DNA of 64,000 nucleotides, taken from NCBI GenBank assembly GCA_023954015.1, contig JAMLIS010000001.1:310001-374000 (forward strand). Direction: 5' to 3'. The position numbers were made by a program, and so were the translations under genes. Shown piece after piece: positions 8,156-17,573 of the stretch (its first letter is position 1; every line of letters begins with the position of its first letter). Origin of the DNA: Burkholderiaceae bacterium. GTDB lineage: Bacteria > Pseudomonadota > Gammaproteobacteria > Burkholderiales > Burkholderiaceae_E. Below the pieces are notes generated by a model that was not told the DNA's origin, did no database searches, and saw only the letters and a program-made list of their open reading frames with translations.

Positions 8156-9882
8156 CGCGCCGCTGCCGCGGTGCCGCGACGCGCGGCAAGTCGCTGCACG
8201 AGTCGTCCCCGCCGCGCGCTGCGGCTGAGCGCGGCCTGCGCGACGACCTCGGGCTCGGCCCAGATCGCCAGCCGGCTGCGCGCGCGCGTGATGCCGGTGT
8301 AGACCAGTTCGCGCGTGTTCAACGCGTGCCCGGGCGGCGCGAGCACCAGCGCCACCGACTCGAACTCCGATCCCTGCGCCTTGTGGACGGTCATCGCCCA
8401 GGCGTCCTCGCAAGGCGGAACCTGCGCGACCGGAAGGAGCCGCAGCTCGCTCGCGCCGAAGAAGGCGACGACGAGAGCGTCGCGCGCATCGCCGCGGGCA
8501 TCCGGATGCGGCAGGCAGACGCCGACGTCGCCGTTGAACAGCCCGAGCGCGGGCCGGTTGGCGGTGACCAGCACCAGCCGTCCCGCATACCACTGTGCGA
8601 CCGACGACGCGGTGCGCGTGCCGCTTCGCACGGCGGACGCGATGCGCCGGTTCAGCGCGACGCTGCCCAGCGGACCGTCGCGCATCGCGGTCAGCACCCG
8701 ATGCCGCTCGCAGGCCACGAGCACGGCGGCGGGCGGCGCGCGCGCGTCGATCGCCTCGCGCACTTCGGCCCACGCCGCAAGCGCATCGGCGACGATCGCG
8801 GCCGGGTCGGGTCGATGCCGGCCGATCGGACCGGGCCAGCGCAGCGGCAGCGCCCGTGCGTCGTCGGCCTGCCCCGCCACCCGTGCACCGTCGGCATCGC
8901 GTACCTGGGCGGCGATCTCGACGATGTGCGCCGCGTCCTTCTGCCGGTGGTTGCGCGACAGTTGCACCGTCGCTGCGGGCACGCTCGCGCACAGGTCCGC
9001 GAACACCGCCCCGGCCTCGACCGAGGCGAGCTGGTCGCGGTCGCCGGCGAGAACCAGCCGGGCGTTCGCGCCGATCGCCGCGACCAGCGCCGCCGCCAGC
9101 TCGACGTCGAGCATCGATGCTTCGTCGACGAGGACCAGGTCGAAATCGAGCGGCATTGCGGCGGTCGCCGCGGCAGCCGGGGCGGCGCCCGCGCCTCGCA
9201 GCCCGAGCAGCCGATGCACGGTGGTCCCGGCGCCGGGCAGGCGAGCGCGCAGTTCACCGGTCGGATCGAAGCGCACGAGCTGCTCCGACAGCGACTGGCC
9301 CAGCCGCGCCGCCGCCTTGCCGGTGGGTGCGGCAAAGGCCACGCGCGCATCGGGTGCGAGTCGGGCGAACGCCACCAGCAGGCGTGCGAGCGTGGTCGTC
9401 TTCCCGGTGCCGGGCCCTCCCGAAAGCAGGGTGAGGCGATGACCGAGCGCACGCAGCAGCGCGTGCCGCTGCGCGTCGTCGGCTTCGGCCGGCGCGAACA
9501 GCGAATCGACGGTTGCGGCGACGAGCGCCGCATCACGGGGTGCAGCCGGCGCATCGAGTGCGCCGATGCATTCGGCGAGCCGCTCCTCGGCACGCCACAG
9601 TCGCTGCAGGTAGAGCGCGTCGCCGTCGAGCACGAGCGGCGCTTCGCCGGCGCCGGGCGCCACATCGACGACCGGGCTCGACGCAAGCGCGCGGCGCTGC
9701 GCCTCGCCGGGCACGTCGACGCAGACGTGGCCGGACTCGGCGTCGCGCCACGCGCCCCGCGCCCATTGCCCGACGATGGCGCCGGCCGCCGGATCGCCGC
9801 CGCTTCGGTCGTGCAGGCGCGCGACGGTGTCGCCGAAGGCACGGGCGACGCGCTCGCCGGGCTTCGCCTCGGGCGGCCTCAT
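8152..9882 (-). CDS. recD: Exodeoxyribonuclease V alpha subunit RecD
   Basis: RecD is the 5'-3' helicase of the RecBCD complex, which processes double-strand breaks for recombination. This 576-residue protein has Walker A (LLSGGPGTGKTTTLARLL, near residue 155), the motif LVDEASMLD (Walker B, near residue 250), and C-terminal superfamily 1 motifs (AMTVHKAQGSEFESV, LVYTGITRARSRLAIW). The length matches E. coli RecD (608). Its start overlaps the recB stop (ATGA) and its stop overlaps the sulP start. Recognition is secure. Confidence 0.96.
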   Translation of the reverse strand: MRPPEAKPGERVARAFGDTVARLHDRSGGDPAAGAIVGQWARGAWRDAESGHVCVDVPGEAQRRALASSPVVDVAPGAGEAPLVLDGDALYLQRLWRAEERLAECIGALDAPAAPRDAALVAATVDSLFAPAEADDAQRHALLRALGHRLTLLSGGPGTGKTTTLARLLVAFARLAPDARVAFAAPTGKAAARLGQSLSEQLVRFDPTGELRARLPGAGTTVHRLLGLRGAGAAPAAAATAAMPLDFDLVLVDEASMLDVELAAALVAAIGANARLVLAGDRDQLASVEAGAVFADLCASVPAATVQLSRNHRQKDAAHIVEIAAQVRDADGARVAGQADDARALPLRWPGPIGRHRPDPAAIVADALAAWAEVREAIDARAPPAAVLVACERHRVLTAMRDGPLGSVALNRRIASAVRSGTRTASSVAQWYAGRLVLVTANRPALGLFNGDVGVCLPHPDARGDARDALVVAFFGASELRLLPVAQVPPCEDAWAMTVHKAQGSEFESVALVLAPPGHALNTRELVYTGITRARSRLAIWAEPEVVAQAALSRSARRGRLVQRLAARRGTAAAAR

Positions 9883-12800
9883 CGCGAGAGCCCCACCGGT
9901 TGGCCGTCGAACAGCCGATCGAGCCGTTCGATCGCGCGCGCGCTCGGCCGGCTCGCGTGCACGCCGCAGACCCCTGCGGCCGGATCCTCGGACGCCGGCA
10001 GCCCCGCGCCGCGCAGGAATACGTAGAAGACGCCGCCGAAGGATCGCTCGTAGCCGTAGCCGGGCAGCGTACGGCGCAGCCAGCGGTGCACCGCCAGCGT
10101 GTACAGGTTCGCCTGCAGCGGATACGCACGCGCACGCATCGCCTCGGCGAGCGCCGCGTGACGGTAGCGGCCGGCGTCGTCGCCCAGGTGGTTGCTCTTC
10201 CAGTCGACGAGATACCAGCGGCCATCGTGTTCGAAGACGAGGTCGACGAAGCCACGCAGGAAACCGCTCCATCGCGACAGTGCCGCCTGTGCGTCGACGG
10301 CGATCGCATCGTCGAGCGCCCCGACGAGCGCGCGCTCCGAGACGCTGCGCCCCGACAGCTGGAACTCCATCTCGCGCAACTGGCGCGCACGCGGCACCTG
10401 CGGCAGCGCGAGTCGCGTGCCGTCGGGCGCGCGCAGCACGACGCGGAGCGTCTCGTCGAGCCAGGCGCCCACCTGCGCGGCCTCCGAGCGCCGGTATCCG
10501 CAGCGCCCGAGCCAGTGCGCGACCAGCGCCGCATCGATCGGCGCGTCGAAGGCAGCCTGCTCGAGAATTCCGTGCAGGCACACGCCGGCCTGCGCCCCGG
10601 CGGGGAAGCGAAAGCGGATCGACTCGCCCCCGGCAGCCGGCAGCACCCGCGGCGGCGGCGCCTCGCCCGCGTCTTCGGCCGACTCGTCGCGCCCGGGATC
10701 GACCACGTCGACGTTGGGCCAGGACTGCGAAGAACGCTCGCCGCTGCCGGCCAGCACGGAGGCGATCGCGCTGAAGCTGGTGGTGACGGCCGCCGGCGGA
10801 ATCGCGATGTCGCTGCTGCGCGCATGCAGCACGGGCGCCTCGCCGCCTGGCCGCGCTGTCGCCGTGCCCTCGGCATCGGTCGCCTGCGCCCCGAAGCACC
10901 CGGATTCGCGCGCGCCGGCGAACAGCGTCGGCGTGTCGACAACGGCGAGCGCGCCGGGGACAACGGCGAGCGCGCCGGGGACGACGGCGAGCGCGCCGGG
11001 GTGACGCAGTCCCGCGCGCGTCTGCCACTGCGCAAGCGCACCGCGCACGCCCGGCGCATCGAGCGCGAACGACGCGCCGCCTTGGGCGCTCGCTTCGTGC
11101 AGCAGCCACGCAAGCGGCGCGTGCGCGCTGGTGCTCGTCGTTCCCCAGAACAGGTAGCAGCGCTGCTCGGCACGCGTGAGCGCGACGTACAGCGTGCGCA
11201 GGTTCTCGGCCTGCCGCTCGGCGGCGGCTTCGTCGCGCGCTGCCTGGTCGGGCGCGAGGTCGAGCACCGTGCGCCACGCGCCGCCGGCGTCGCGCTCGTG
11301 ACGCACGCAGGGATCGGGCGCCTGCGCCTTGCGCCCGGACCATGCGAAGGGAACGAAGACGATCGGGAACTCGAGTCCCTTGCTCTTGTGGACGGTGAGG
11401 ATTCGTACCAGGTTCTCGTCGCTCTCCAGCCGCAGCTCGCGGGTGTCGTCGTCGCCCGTCTCGCGGCCGCGCAGCCGCGCCCACGCACGCGTCGCATCGC
11501 GCGGACTCTCGCGCAGCGCATCGTCCTCGGCAAGCAGCGTGACCAGGTGGCCGAGGTCGGTGAGGCGGCGTTCGCCGTCGACGAGGCCGGCGAGCCGCGC
11601 GCCGGCGCCGAAGTCGTGCAGCAACGGACGCAGCGACGCGATCGGGCCGTGCCGCTGCCAGCGCGCGCGCGCGTCGGCGAAGCGCGCGACGACCGCGAGC
11701 AGGCGCGCCGAGTCGTCCTCGAGTGCGCCGATTGCCGCCGCATCGAAGCCGAGCAGCGTGGTCGCGAGCGCCGATCGCAGGCGGCCCGGATCCGCGCAGT
11801 CGTCGACCGCCGCGACCACGCGCAGCAACTCGGCGCTTTCGAGCGTGTCGAGCACGCTGTCGCGCGAGATCTCGGCCGCACCGATGCCCGCGCGCGCGAG
11901 CGCGCGCTTGACGACGCCGCCCTGCGCCCGCGCGTGGACCAGCACGGCGATGTCGCGCGGCTGCAGTACACGGTCGTCGTAGCGCACGGGCGACGCGAGC
12001 AGCCGCGCGATTTCGGCGACGGTAGCGTCGACGGCCTGCCGGCGCGCCTGCGGGGCCGACAGCGGCCTGCCGCCGGCGCCCGGTTCGAGCATCACGACGG
12101 TCATCGGCGCGCGCGCGCCGGCGCCGGGCGGATCGGCAGCATCGAAGGCGCGACGCGTGCGCGCGCCGATCAGGGCGGGCTCGAACGCGATTCCGGCGAC
12201 GCGGAACGGATCGTCGACCCGGAACAGCGCGTTGACCGCTTCGATCAACGCCGGTTGCGAGCGCTGGTTCTCCGCGAGTCGATGCGTGCGCGATGCGCCC
12301 GCGCGCGCGGACAGATACGAATGCACGTCGGCGCCGCGAAACGAGTAGATCGCCTGCTTCGGGTCGCCGACGAGAACGAGCGCGAAGTCCGTCTCGGCCT
12401 CGCCGGCGGCGGGATAGACGCGGCGCAGGATCTCCCACTGCAGCGGATCGGTGTCCTGGCATTCGTCGACGAGCGCGATCGGGTGTCCTTCGCGCAGCGT
12501 GCGCGCCAGTGCCGCGCCGCTCGCCGGGTCGTCGAGCGCCTCGAATACGAGCCTGAGCAGGTCGTCGAAAGCCAGCGAGCCGGCCTGCGCGAGGTCGGCA
12601 TCGCGCGTGCGGCGCAACGACGCGACGATCTCCTGCGCGACCGACGCGCGCAGCCCCGCGAGCTCGCCGTCGATCGCCAGCAGCGCATCGCAGCAACCGG
12701 GAATCGCCGAGTCGGGCATCGCTTTCGGGAAGCGGTGCGTACCCAGGCGCTCGATCGTGTCGCGCGACATCGGCGCGAGCGGCGCTTCGCAGAATGCCTT

Positions 12801-13589
12801 CAGCGCGGCGAGCCATTTCGGTCCGTACTGCTTGATGCTTCCCGAGACGTTGGCCGGCACCCGCATCCAGGCGAGCAGGTCGACCGCGTCGGTTCGCATC
12901 GCGTCGACCAGCGATGCACGCGCGGCAAGGGCGCGCGCAGCCAGCGTCCGCCAGTCGCACGCGGGCGAGGCGACGCGCGCCAGCGGCAGCGAGACGATCG
13001 CCTCGACGTCGTCTTCGATCGCCTGCGGATCGAGGCCGGCGAGCGCGAACAGCGCGATCCGCTCGCCCGGCGCCTCGAGCACCTCGCTGCGCCACCAGTC
13101 GCGCACGCGACGGGCGATCCGCTCGCCGTCACCGGCGCCGATCGGCAGCCCGCGCGCGACGCCGATCGACAACGCGTGCTCGTCGATGACGCGCTGGCAC
13201 CACGCGTGGATCGTATGCACGGACATCTCGTCGACGCGGGCAAGCGCGACACGCAGCAGGTCGCGCGCGCGGCGCGCGCCCGCATCGTCGAGCGTCGCGG
13301 CGTAGGCGGTGCAGAACGGCTCGTCGACGCCGTCGTACGACCGTCCTGCGAGCCGGTCGTCGAGCAGGCGTTCGAGCTGCGCGACGCGAAGGCGGATCCG
13401 CTCGGCAAGCTCGGCGGCAGCGGCATTGGTGAAGGTGACGACGAGCACGCGGCCGAGGTCGAGGCCGCGCTCGACGATCGCGCGCACCGCGAGGCCTGCG
13501 ATCGTCCACGTCTTGCCGGTGCCGGCGTCGGCCTCGAGCAGTTGCACGCCATCGAGGATGCCGGCTTCGAAGACGGGATGCCCGTTCAT
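9879..13589 (-). CDS. recB: Exodeoxyribonuclease V beta subunit RecB
   Basis: RecB is the 3'-5' helicase and nuclease of RecBCD. This 1236-residue protein carries Walker A near residues 18-28 (LEADAGTGKTWTI), the UvrD-like helicase motifs (LVDECQDTDPLQWEIL, LVGDPKQAIYSFRGADVHSY, RILTVHKSKGLEFPIV) and a C-terminal nuclease domain with FVDLVFEHDGRWYLVDWKSN, which holds the Asp-x-Lys metal-binding residues. An Ala/Val/Pro-rich triple repeat (GALAVVP) near residue 880 comes from a short DNA direct repeat at about 10938-11000 and probably lies in a linker. It overlaps recC and recD by four bases each. RecB, not AddA, is indicated by the RecC partner. Confidence 0.96.
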   Translation of the reverse strand: MNGHPVFEAGILDGVQLLEADAGTGKTWTIAGLAVRAIVERGLDLGRVLVVTFTNAAAAELAERIRLRVAQLERLLDDRLAGRSYDGVDEPFCTAYAATLDDAGARRARDLLRVALARVDEMSVHTIHAWCQRVIDEHALSIGVARGLPIGAGDGERIARRVRDWWRSEVLEAPGERIALFALAGLDPQAIEDDVEAIVSLPLARVASPACDWRTLAARALAARASLVDAMRTDAVDLLAWMRVPANVSGSIKQYGPKWLAALKAFCEAPLAPMSRDTIERLGTHRFPKAMPDSAIPGCCDALLAIDGELAGLRASVAQEIVASLRRTRDADLAQAGSLAFDDLLRLVFEALDDPASGAALARTLREGHPIALVDECQDTDPLQWEILRRVYPAAGEAETDFALVLVGDPKQAIYSFRGADVHSYLSARAGASRTHRLAENQRSQPALIEAVNALFRVDDPFRVAGIAFEPALIGARTRRAFDAADPPGAGARAPMTVVMLEPGAGGRPLSAPQARRQAVDATVAEIARLLASPVRYDDRVLQPRDIAVLVHARAQGGVVKRALARAGIGAAEISRDSVLDTLESAELLRVVAAVDDCADPGRLRSALATTLLGFDAAAIGALEDDSARLLAVVARFADARARWQRHGPIASLRPLLHDFGAGARLAGLVDGERRLTDLGHLVTLLAEDDALRESPRDATRAWARLRGRETGDDDTRELRLESDENLVRILTVHKSKGLEFPIVFVPFAWSGRKAQAPDPCVRHERDAGGAWRTVLDLAPDQAARDEAAAERQAENLRTLYVALTRAEQRCYLFWGTTSTSAHAPLAWLLHEASAQGGASFALDAPGVRGALAQWQTRAGLRHPGALAVVPGALAVVPGALAVVDTPTLFAGARESGCFGAQATDAEGTATARPGGEAPVLHARSSDIAIPPAAVTTSFSAIASVLAGSGERSSQSWPNVDVVDPGRDESAEDAGEAPPPRVLPAAGGESIRFRFPAGAQAGVCLHGILEQAAFDAPIDAALVAHWLGRCGYRRSEAAQVGAWLDETLRVVLRAPDGTRLALPQVPRARQLREMEFQLSGRSVSERALVGALDDAIAVDAQAALSRWSGFLRGFVDLVFEHDGRWYLVDWKSNHLGDDAGRYRHAALAEAMRARAYPLQANLYTLAVHRWLRRTLPGYGYERSFGGVFYVFLRGAGLPASEDPAAGVCGVHASRPSARAIERLDRLFDGQPVGLSR

Positions 13590-16500
13590 GCGCCACCCGG
13601 ATCCGCGCGCCGCGCGAGCGAAGTGTCGTCGAACATCGGGCGATAGACGCGCTCGCACAGCGCCAGCACGCGCTCGAAGTCGAGCGCGGCGTCGCGATAG
13701 ATCGCGCGCATCGCCGGCTGCGACAGCTCGGGCCTGCGAAACCCGTTGTCGTCGGCGAGAACGGCCCGCGCGCGATCGAGCGCCATCTGCGCCGTCTTGC
13801 CGCGGGCGAGCTCGCGGGCGTGGCACAGCCAGCTGCGCGGAAAGAGCGCCAGCGGCCGCGACGCGATCCGCCGCGACCACTCGATCGCGTGCCCGAGCGA
13901 GCGAAGCGCGTCGTCGCAGGCCAGCTCGACCGTCTCCTCGGGCGTGACCAAGCGCCCGATCGCCGCCGGATCGACGGCGAAGCGCCACAAGGCGGTGCGC
14001 AACCACGCGTCGACCAGCGCATGCGGTGCGAGCGGGTACGCCGAGACGAACAGCAGCCGTCCGAACGAGTCGAGCGCGGGCGAAGACATGCGCAACCGCA
14101 GCTCGCCCACGCGCGCGACCACCGGTTCGCCTCTTCGCGGCGCGGCCAGCCGCGCCGGCGCCTGGTCCGGATCCGCACCTGCGGCGAGCGCGCGCTCGAT
14201 CAGCGACCGGGCGGCCGCGACGGCCGCCTCGGCGTCGATCGCCGCGGCCTCGCCCGCGGGCGTGTCCGGCGAGCGCTGCAGCGCATGCACGACGCGCCGG
14301 CGATCGTCGCCCGCCAACAGGCGCTCGGCGCACCGCTGCACGAGGCGCGCATCGTGCGCCGCACCCGGCCACAGCGGCTCGTGGTCGGGAACTTCGTCCT
14401 CGTCGGCGGGCAACGCGATGTCCAGCGATTCGCGCAGCCACGTGCGCGCCGGATCGGACAACGCGCGACGCAGCCGCTCGATCGGAACGAGCGGGTCGAC
14501 CGACACCGGTGCATCGACATCGGAATCGGCATCCAGCGAAGCGTCGACGTCGAAGAGCGCACCGAGTTCGGATGCGCGCGCGGCCAGCGGCGCGGCCGCC
14601 GCCTGCGCCGTCGCCAGCCACTCGCCGGCGCGGTCGGCGCGCTCGCCTGCGAAGTTGCGGCGGGAGAACGGATGCAGCGCATGCTCGACGAGCGCAGGGC
14701 CGTGCAGCGCGTCGCCGCGCCGCACGCGCACGATCGAAGCGGGTTCCGCACGCGCGTCGCGTCCGAAGCGCGCGGACAGCCATGCAAGCAGTTCGACGAC
14801 CAGCGGCGAGGGGTTCAACGGGCTGTCGTCGCGCGCGTCGCGGCTGCGACAGGAAACGACCAGGCGTTCACGCGCGGCGAGCACCGCATCGAGGAACGCG
14901 CCGCGATCGTCGTTGCGGGCGAGCGCGTCGCCGAAACGCGACGCGTTGCGCATCAGGTCGATCTCGTCGCGCACCCCGCGCCGCGGGAAGGCGCGTTCGT
15001 CGAAGCCGAACAGGCAGACGACGCGATACGGCACGCCGCGCAGGCTGCCGATCGGCACGACCGTGACCGCGCCGCCGGGCACTGCCGCCGGCGCGCCCTG
15101 CGCGATCGCCTCGCCGAAGGCCCGCGCGAAGGCGGCCGCATCGAGCACGACGCCCGGCGCCTCGTCGCTCGACGTGGCGATGCGATCGATCGCCTCGCGC
15201 ACGCGCTGCACGCTGGCTCCGTTGCGCGCGCCTGCGAACAGCGACTCGACGACCGTGCCGAGCGCCTCGCACCATTCGCGCGGCGCTCGCGCGCGCGAGA
15301 CGAGCGCACGCAGCCGGCCGAGGGCTTCGGCGAGCGCGAGCCAGCCGTCGAGCGCGCGCGAGCGGGTTCCCTGCAGTCCCGGCACCGCGAGCAGATCGCC
15401 GCAGGCCTGCTCGACGCCGATCGCCGCGCCCAGCAGCAGTCGGTCGGTGGCCGCCTGCAGGTTGTGCTTCGAGGCGCCGTCGTGGGCATCGAGACCGCGC
15501 CGCGCCCCGGCGCGCACGAGCCCGTCGAGCAGCACCTGCACGTCGGATTCGTCGAGCGACAGCGCTTCGGCAAGCGCCGGGTTGCGCAGCAGTGCGCCCA
15601 GGCGCACGGCGTCGACCCCGTGCACGGCAGCGGCGACGATCGCCTCGACGGCGTCGATCGCGGCATCGGCGGCGCGCGCCCGCCCGCTGACCAGCAGCGG
15701 GATCCGGCGTACCGCGGGGACGCTCGCGAACACGCCTTCGATCGCCGGCGCCGCCGTCTCGATGTCGGCGCAGTGAACGACGACGTCGCCGGGCACCAGG
15801 TCCGGCATCGTCGCGAAGCATTCGAGAAGGACCTCGTGCAGGACCTCCGCCTCGCGCACCGGCCCGTGCGTGCCGATCACGCGAATCGAGTCGTCGAGCC
15901 CGCGCACTTCTTGCCACGGTGCGTCGCTGCGCAGGAATACCGATTCGTGCAAGGCCTGCAACATCGTCGGCGGCGCACTGCGCGCGGGGTCGACCTCGAA
16001 GGGATGCGGCTCGTCGCGTCCGGGCGCTTCGGCCTGCACGTCGAAACGTTCCTCGAGCTCGAGCAGTTGCGCGACGAAGTCGCGATGCGCGCGTCCCCAG
16101 CTGCCGAGAATCGCCGGCTCGCCGTCGAAGAGCCAGGCTTCGTCGGGCCGCTGCGCACGAACCCGCGCGAGCGAGGCCGGATCGAGCAGGTCGCTCCACA
16201 GCTCGCGGCACGGGTCGGGCGCGAAGATCGACACGTCGATGGTGCGCGACAGTCGCCCGAAGAGCGCGAACTGCTCGGGCGAGAGATCGACGCGTCCGAA
16301 CAGCGCTACGCGTCGGCCGCCCAGCACGCCTGCGAGTCGCTCGGCATCGCCTTCGGCGAGGACCCGCACGAACGCATCGTAGGGGTGCTCGTCGCGCACG
16401 CCGGGCAAGCGCTCGAGCAGCCGGTTCCAGAGCCAGCGCTGCCACGCTTCGTGCACGCCCAGCGGCGAGCCGCCCTCGGCCCACAGGCCGCGCTGCCAGC

Positions 16501-16930
16501 GGGCGAGCCAATCGCGCCGATAGGCGAGGTAGCGCTCGAAGGCACGCGCGATCGCGTCGGCCGTCGCCAGCCGCGCCGCCGATCCGCGCTCTGCCACTCG
16601 CTTGCGCAGGAGCGCGAAGTCGTCTTCGTGCGGAAGCGCGTCGAGCAGCGCGAGCAGGTGCCAGCGAACACGCTCCGGATCGAACGGCGATCGGGCAGGC
16701 AGCCCGTCGAGCAGATCGCGCATCGTGTTCCACAGCCAGCGACCGGCGAACTCGGGACGCAGCCGGGCGCTGACGCCGTGGCGCTGCGCATCGCGCCGCT
16801 GCAGCCAGCGCCCCACTCCGGTGCTGGGAACGACGACGACGCGCTCGTCGAACGGGCCGGCGTCGTCGAAGGAATCGAGCAGCGCGTCGGCGAGACGTTC
16901 GAATCGGTGGTCGAAGCGCAGGAACAGCAA
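13586..16930 (-). CDS. recC: Exodeoxyribonuclease V gamma subunit RecC
   Basis: RecC holds the RecBCD complex together and recognises Chi. This 1114-residue protein matches RecC in length (E. coli 1122) and in the N-terminal pattern LRFDHRFERLADALLDSF, then VVVVPSTGVGRWLQRRDAQR. Further RecC-type blocks include LNPSPLVVELLAWL and DEIDLMRNASRFGDAL. The proposed start is TTG at 16930; no clear ribosome site precedes it, and no ATG lies near, so the start is uncertain by a few residues. The region just upstream carries degenerate GTGAAGG heptamers. It is the first gene of recC-recB-recD-sulP. Confidence 0.94.
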   Translation of the reverse strand: MLFLRFDHRFERLADALLDSFDDAGPFDERVVVVPSTGVGRWLQRRDAQRHGVSARLRPEFAGRWLWNTMRDLLDGLPARSPFDPERVRWHLLALLDALPHEDDFALLRKRVAERGSAARLATADAIARAFERYLAYRRDWLARWQRGLWAEGGSPLGVHEAWQRWLWNRLLERLPGVRDEHPYDAFVRVLAEGDAERLAGVLGGRRVALFGRVDLSPEQFALFGRLSRTIDVSIFAPDPCRELWSDLLDPASLARVRAQRPDEAWLFDGEPAILGSWGRAHRDFVAQLLELEERFDVQAEAPGRDEPHPFEVDPARSAPPTMLQALHESVFLRSDAPWQEVRGLDDSIRVIGTHGPVREAEVLHEVLLECFATMPDLVPGDVVVHCADIETAAPAIEGVFASVPAVRRIPLLVSGRARAADAAIDAVEAIVAAAVHGVDAVRLGALLRNPALAEALSLDESDVQVLLDGLVRAGARRGLDAHDGASKHNLQAATDRLLLGAAIGVEQACGDLLAVPGLQGTRSRALDGWLALAEALGRLRALVSRARAPREWCEALGTVVESLFAGARNGASVQRVREAIDRIATSSDEAPGVVLDAAAFARAFGEAIAQGAPAAVPGGAVTVVPIGSLRGVPYRVVCLFGFDERAFPRRGVRDEIDLMRNASRFGDALARNDDRGAFLDAVLAARERLVVSCRSRDARDDSPLNPSPLVVELLAWLSARFGRDARAEPASIVRVRRGDALHGPALVEHALHPFSRRNFAGERADRAGEWLATAQAAAAPLAARASELGALFDVDASLDADSDVDAPVSVDPLVPIERLRRALSDPARTWLRESLDIALPADEDEVPDHEPLWPGAAHDARLVQRCAERLLAGDDRRRVVHALQRSPDTPAGEAAAIDAEAAVAAARSLIERALAAGADPDQAPARLAAPRRGEPVVARVGELRLRMSSPALDSFGRLLFVSAYPLAPHALVDAWLRTALWRFAVDPAAIGRLVTPEETVELACDDALRSLGHAIEWSRRIASRPLALFPRSWLCHARELARGKTAQMALDRARAVLADDNGFRRPELSQPAMRAIYRDAALDFERVLALCERVYRPMFDDTSLARRADPGGA

Positions 16931-16961
16931 GTGAAGGGTGGCGCGTGAAAGGTGAAGGGGT

Positions 16962-17573
16962 TCAGAAGGCGGAGCCGGGTTCCTTCAGGAAGGCGAGTTC
17001 CTGCGCTGTCGACTTCCGGCCCAGGATCGCGTTGCGGTGGGGAAATCGGCCGAAGCGTTCGATGATCTCGTGGTGGCGCACGGCCCAGCGCCAGGCGCCA
17101 CCGGCGAGCGGGTCGTCGCGCAACGCGGCGAACAGGCGCAGCGACTCGTCCTGGTCGTCGAGCGACTCGGAGTGCTCGAAGGGCATGTAGCAGAACCAGC
17201 GCAGCAGCGCATCGTAGTCGTCGTCCCAGTGCAGCGCGACGATGCGCCTGGCGACGACCAGCGCGCGCGCGTCGCCGGCGAACATCCGCGGCGTGTCGCG
17301 GTACACGTTGCGCGTGAACTGGTCGAGGACGACGACGAGCGCCGGCGCGCAATCGCGGTCGTGGCCCCAGGCATCGCAGCGCCCGGCGATCGCTTCGGCG
17401 ACGAGCCGGCCGAAGCGCGCTGCGATGCTCGCGTCGAAGGCGTCGTCCTTCGCGAACCACTGCGGCCGCACGCAGCCGGCCGCGCTGCCGTCGTCGCCGG
17501 CGAACCAGAAGCGCAGCACTTCGCGCGCGCGCGCGAAGTCGGCCGAGCCGACGGATTCGCGCGCGCCGATCAT
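16962..17573 (-). CDS. DUF924 family protein
   Basis: This 203-residue protein belongs to the DUF924 family: VLRFWFAGDDGSAAG at the start, then LVVVLDQFTRNVYRDTPRMF, then WFCYMPFEHSESLDDQDESL and RFGRFPHRNAILGR. These blocks cover the whole length and match the family's typical size of about 190. The biochemical role of the family is unknown; it is predicted to be all-helical and TPR-like. The start ATG at 17573 overlaps the stop of the upstream wax ester synthase gene (ATGA); a second ATG at 17579 is possible. Translational coupling to a lipid acyltransferase is the only functional hint. Confidence 0.9.
   Translation of the reverse strand: MIGARESVGSADFARAREVLRFWFAGDDGSAAGCVRPQWFAKDDAFDASIAARFGRLVAEAIAGRCDAWGHDRDCAPALVVVLDQFTRNVYRDTPRMFAGDARALVVARRIVALHWDDDYDALLRWFCYMPFEHSESLDDQDESLRLFAALRDDPLAGGAWRWAVRHHEIIERFGRFPHRNAILGRKSTAQELAFLKEPGSAF

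Noticed and set aside
9513..13646. Plus-strand open frame of 1377 codons across recD and recB
   Set aside because: It is antisense to two clearly conserved genes, is Arg-rich without any family motif, and is explained by high GC content lowering stop frequency.
9879..16930. AddAB helicase-nuclease
   Set aside because: Three subunits are present with RecB, RecC and RecD features; the RecC-like protein has the length and blocks of RecC and not of AddB.
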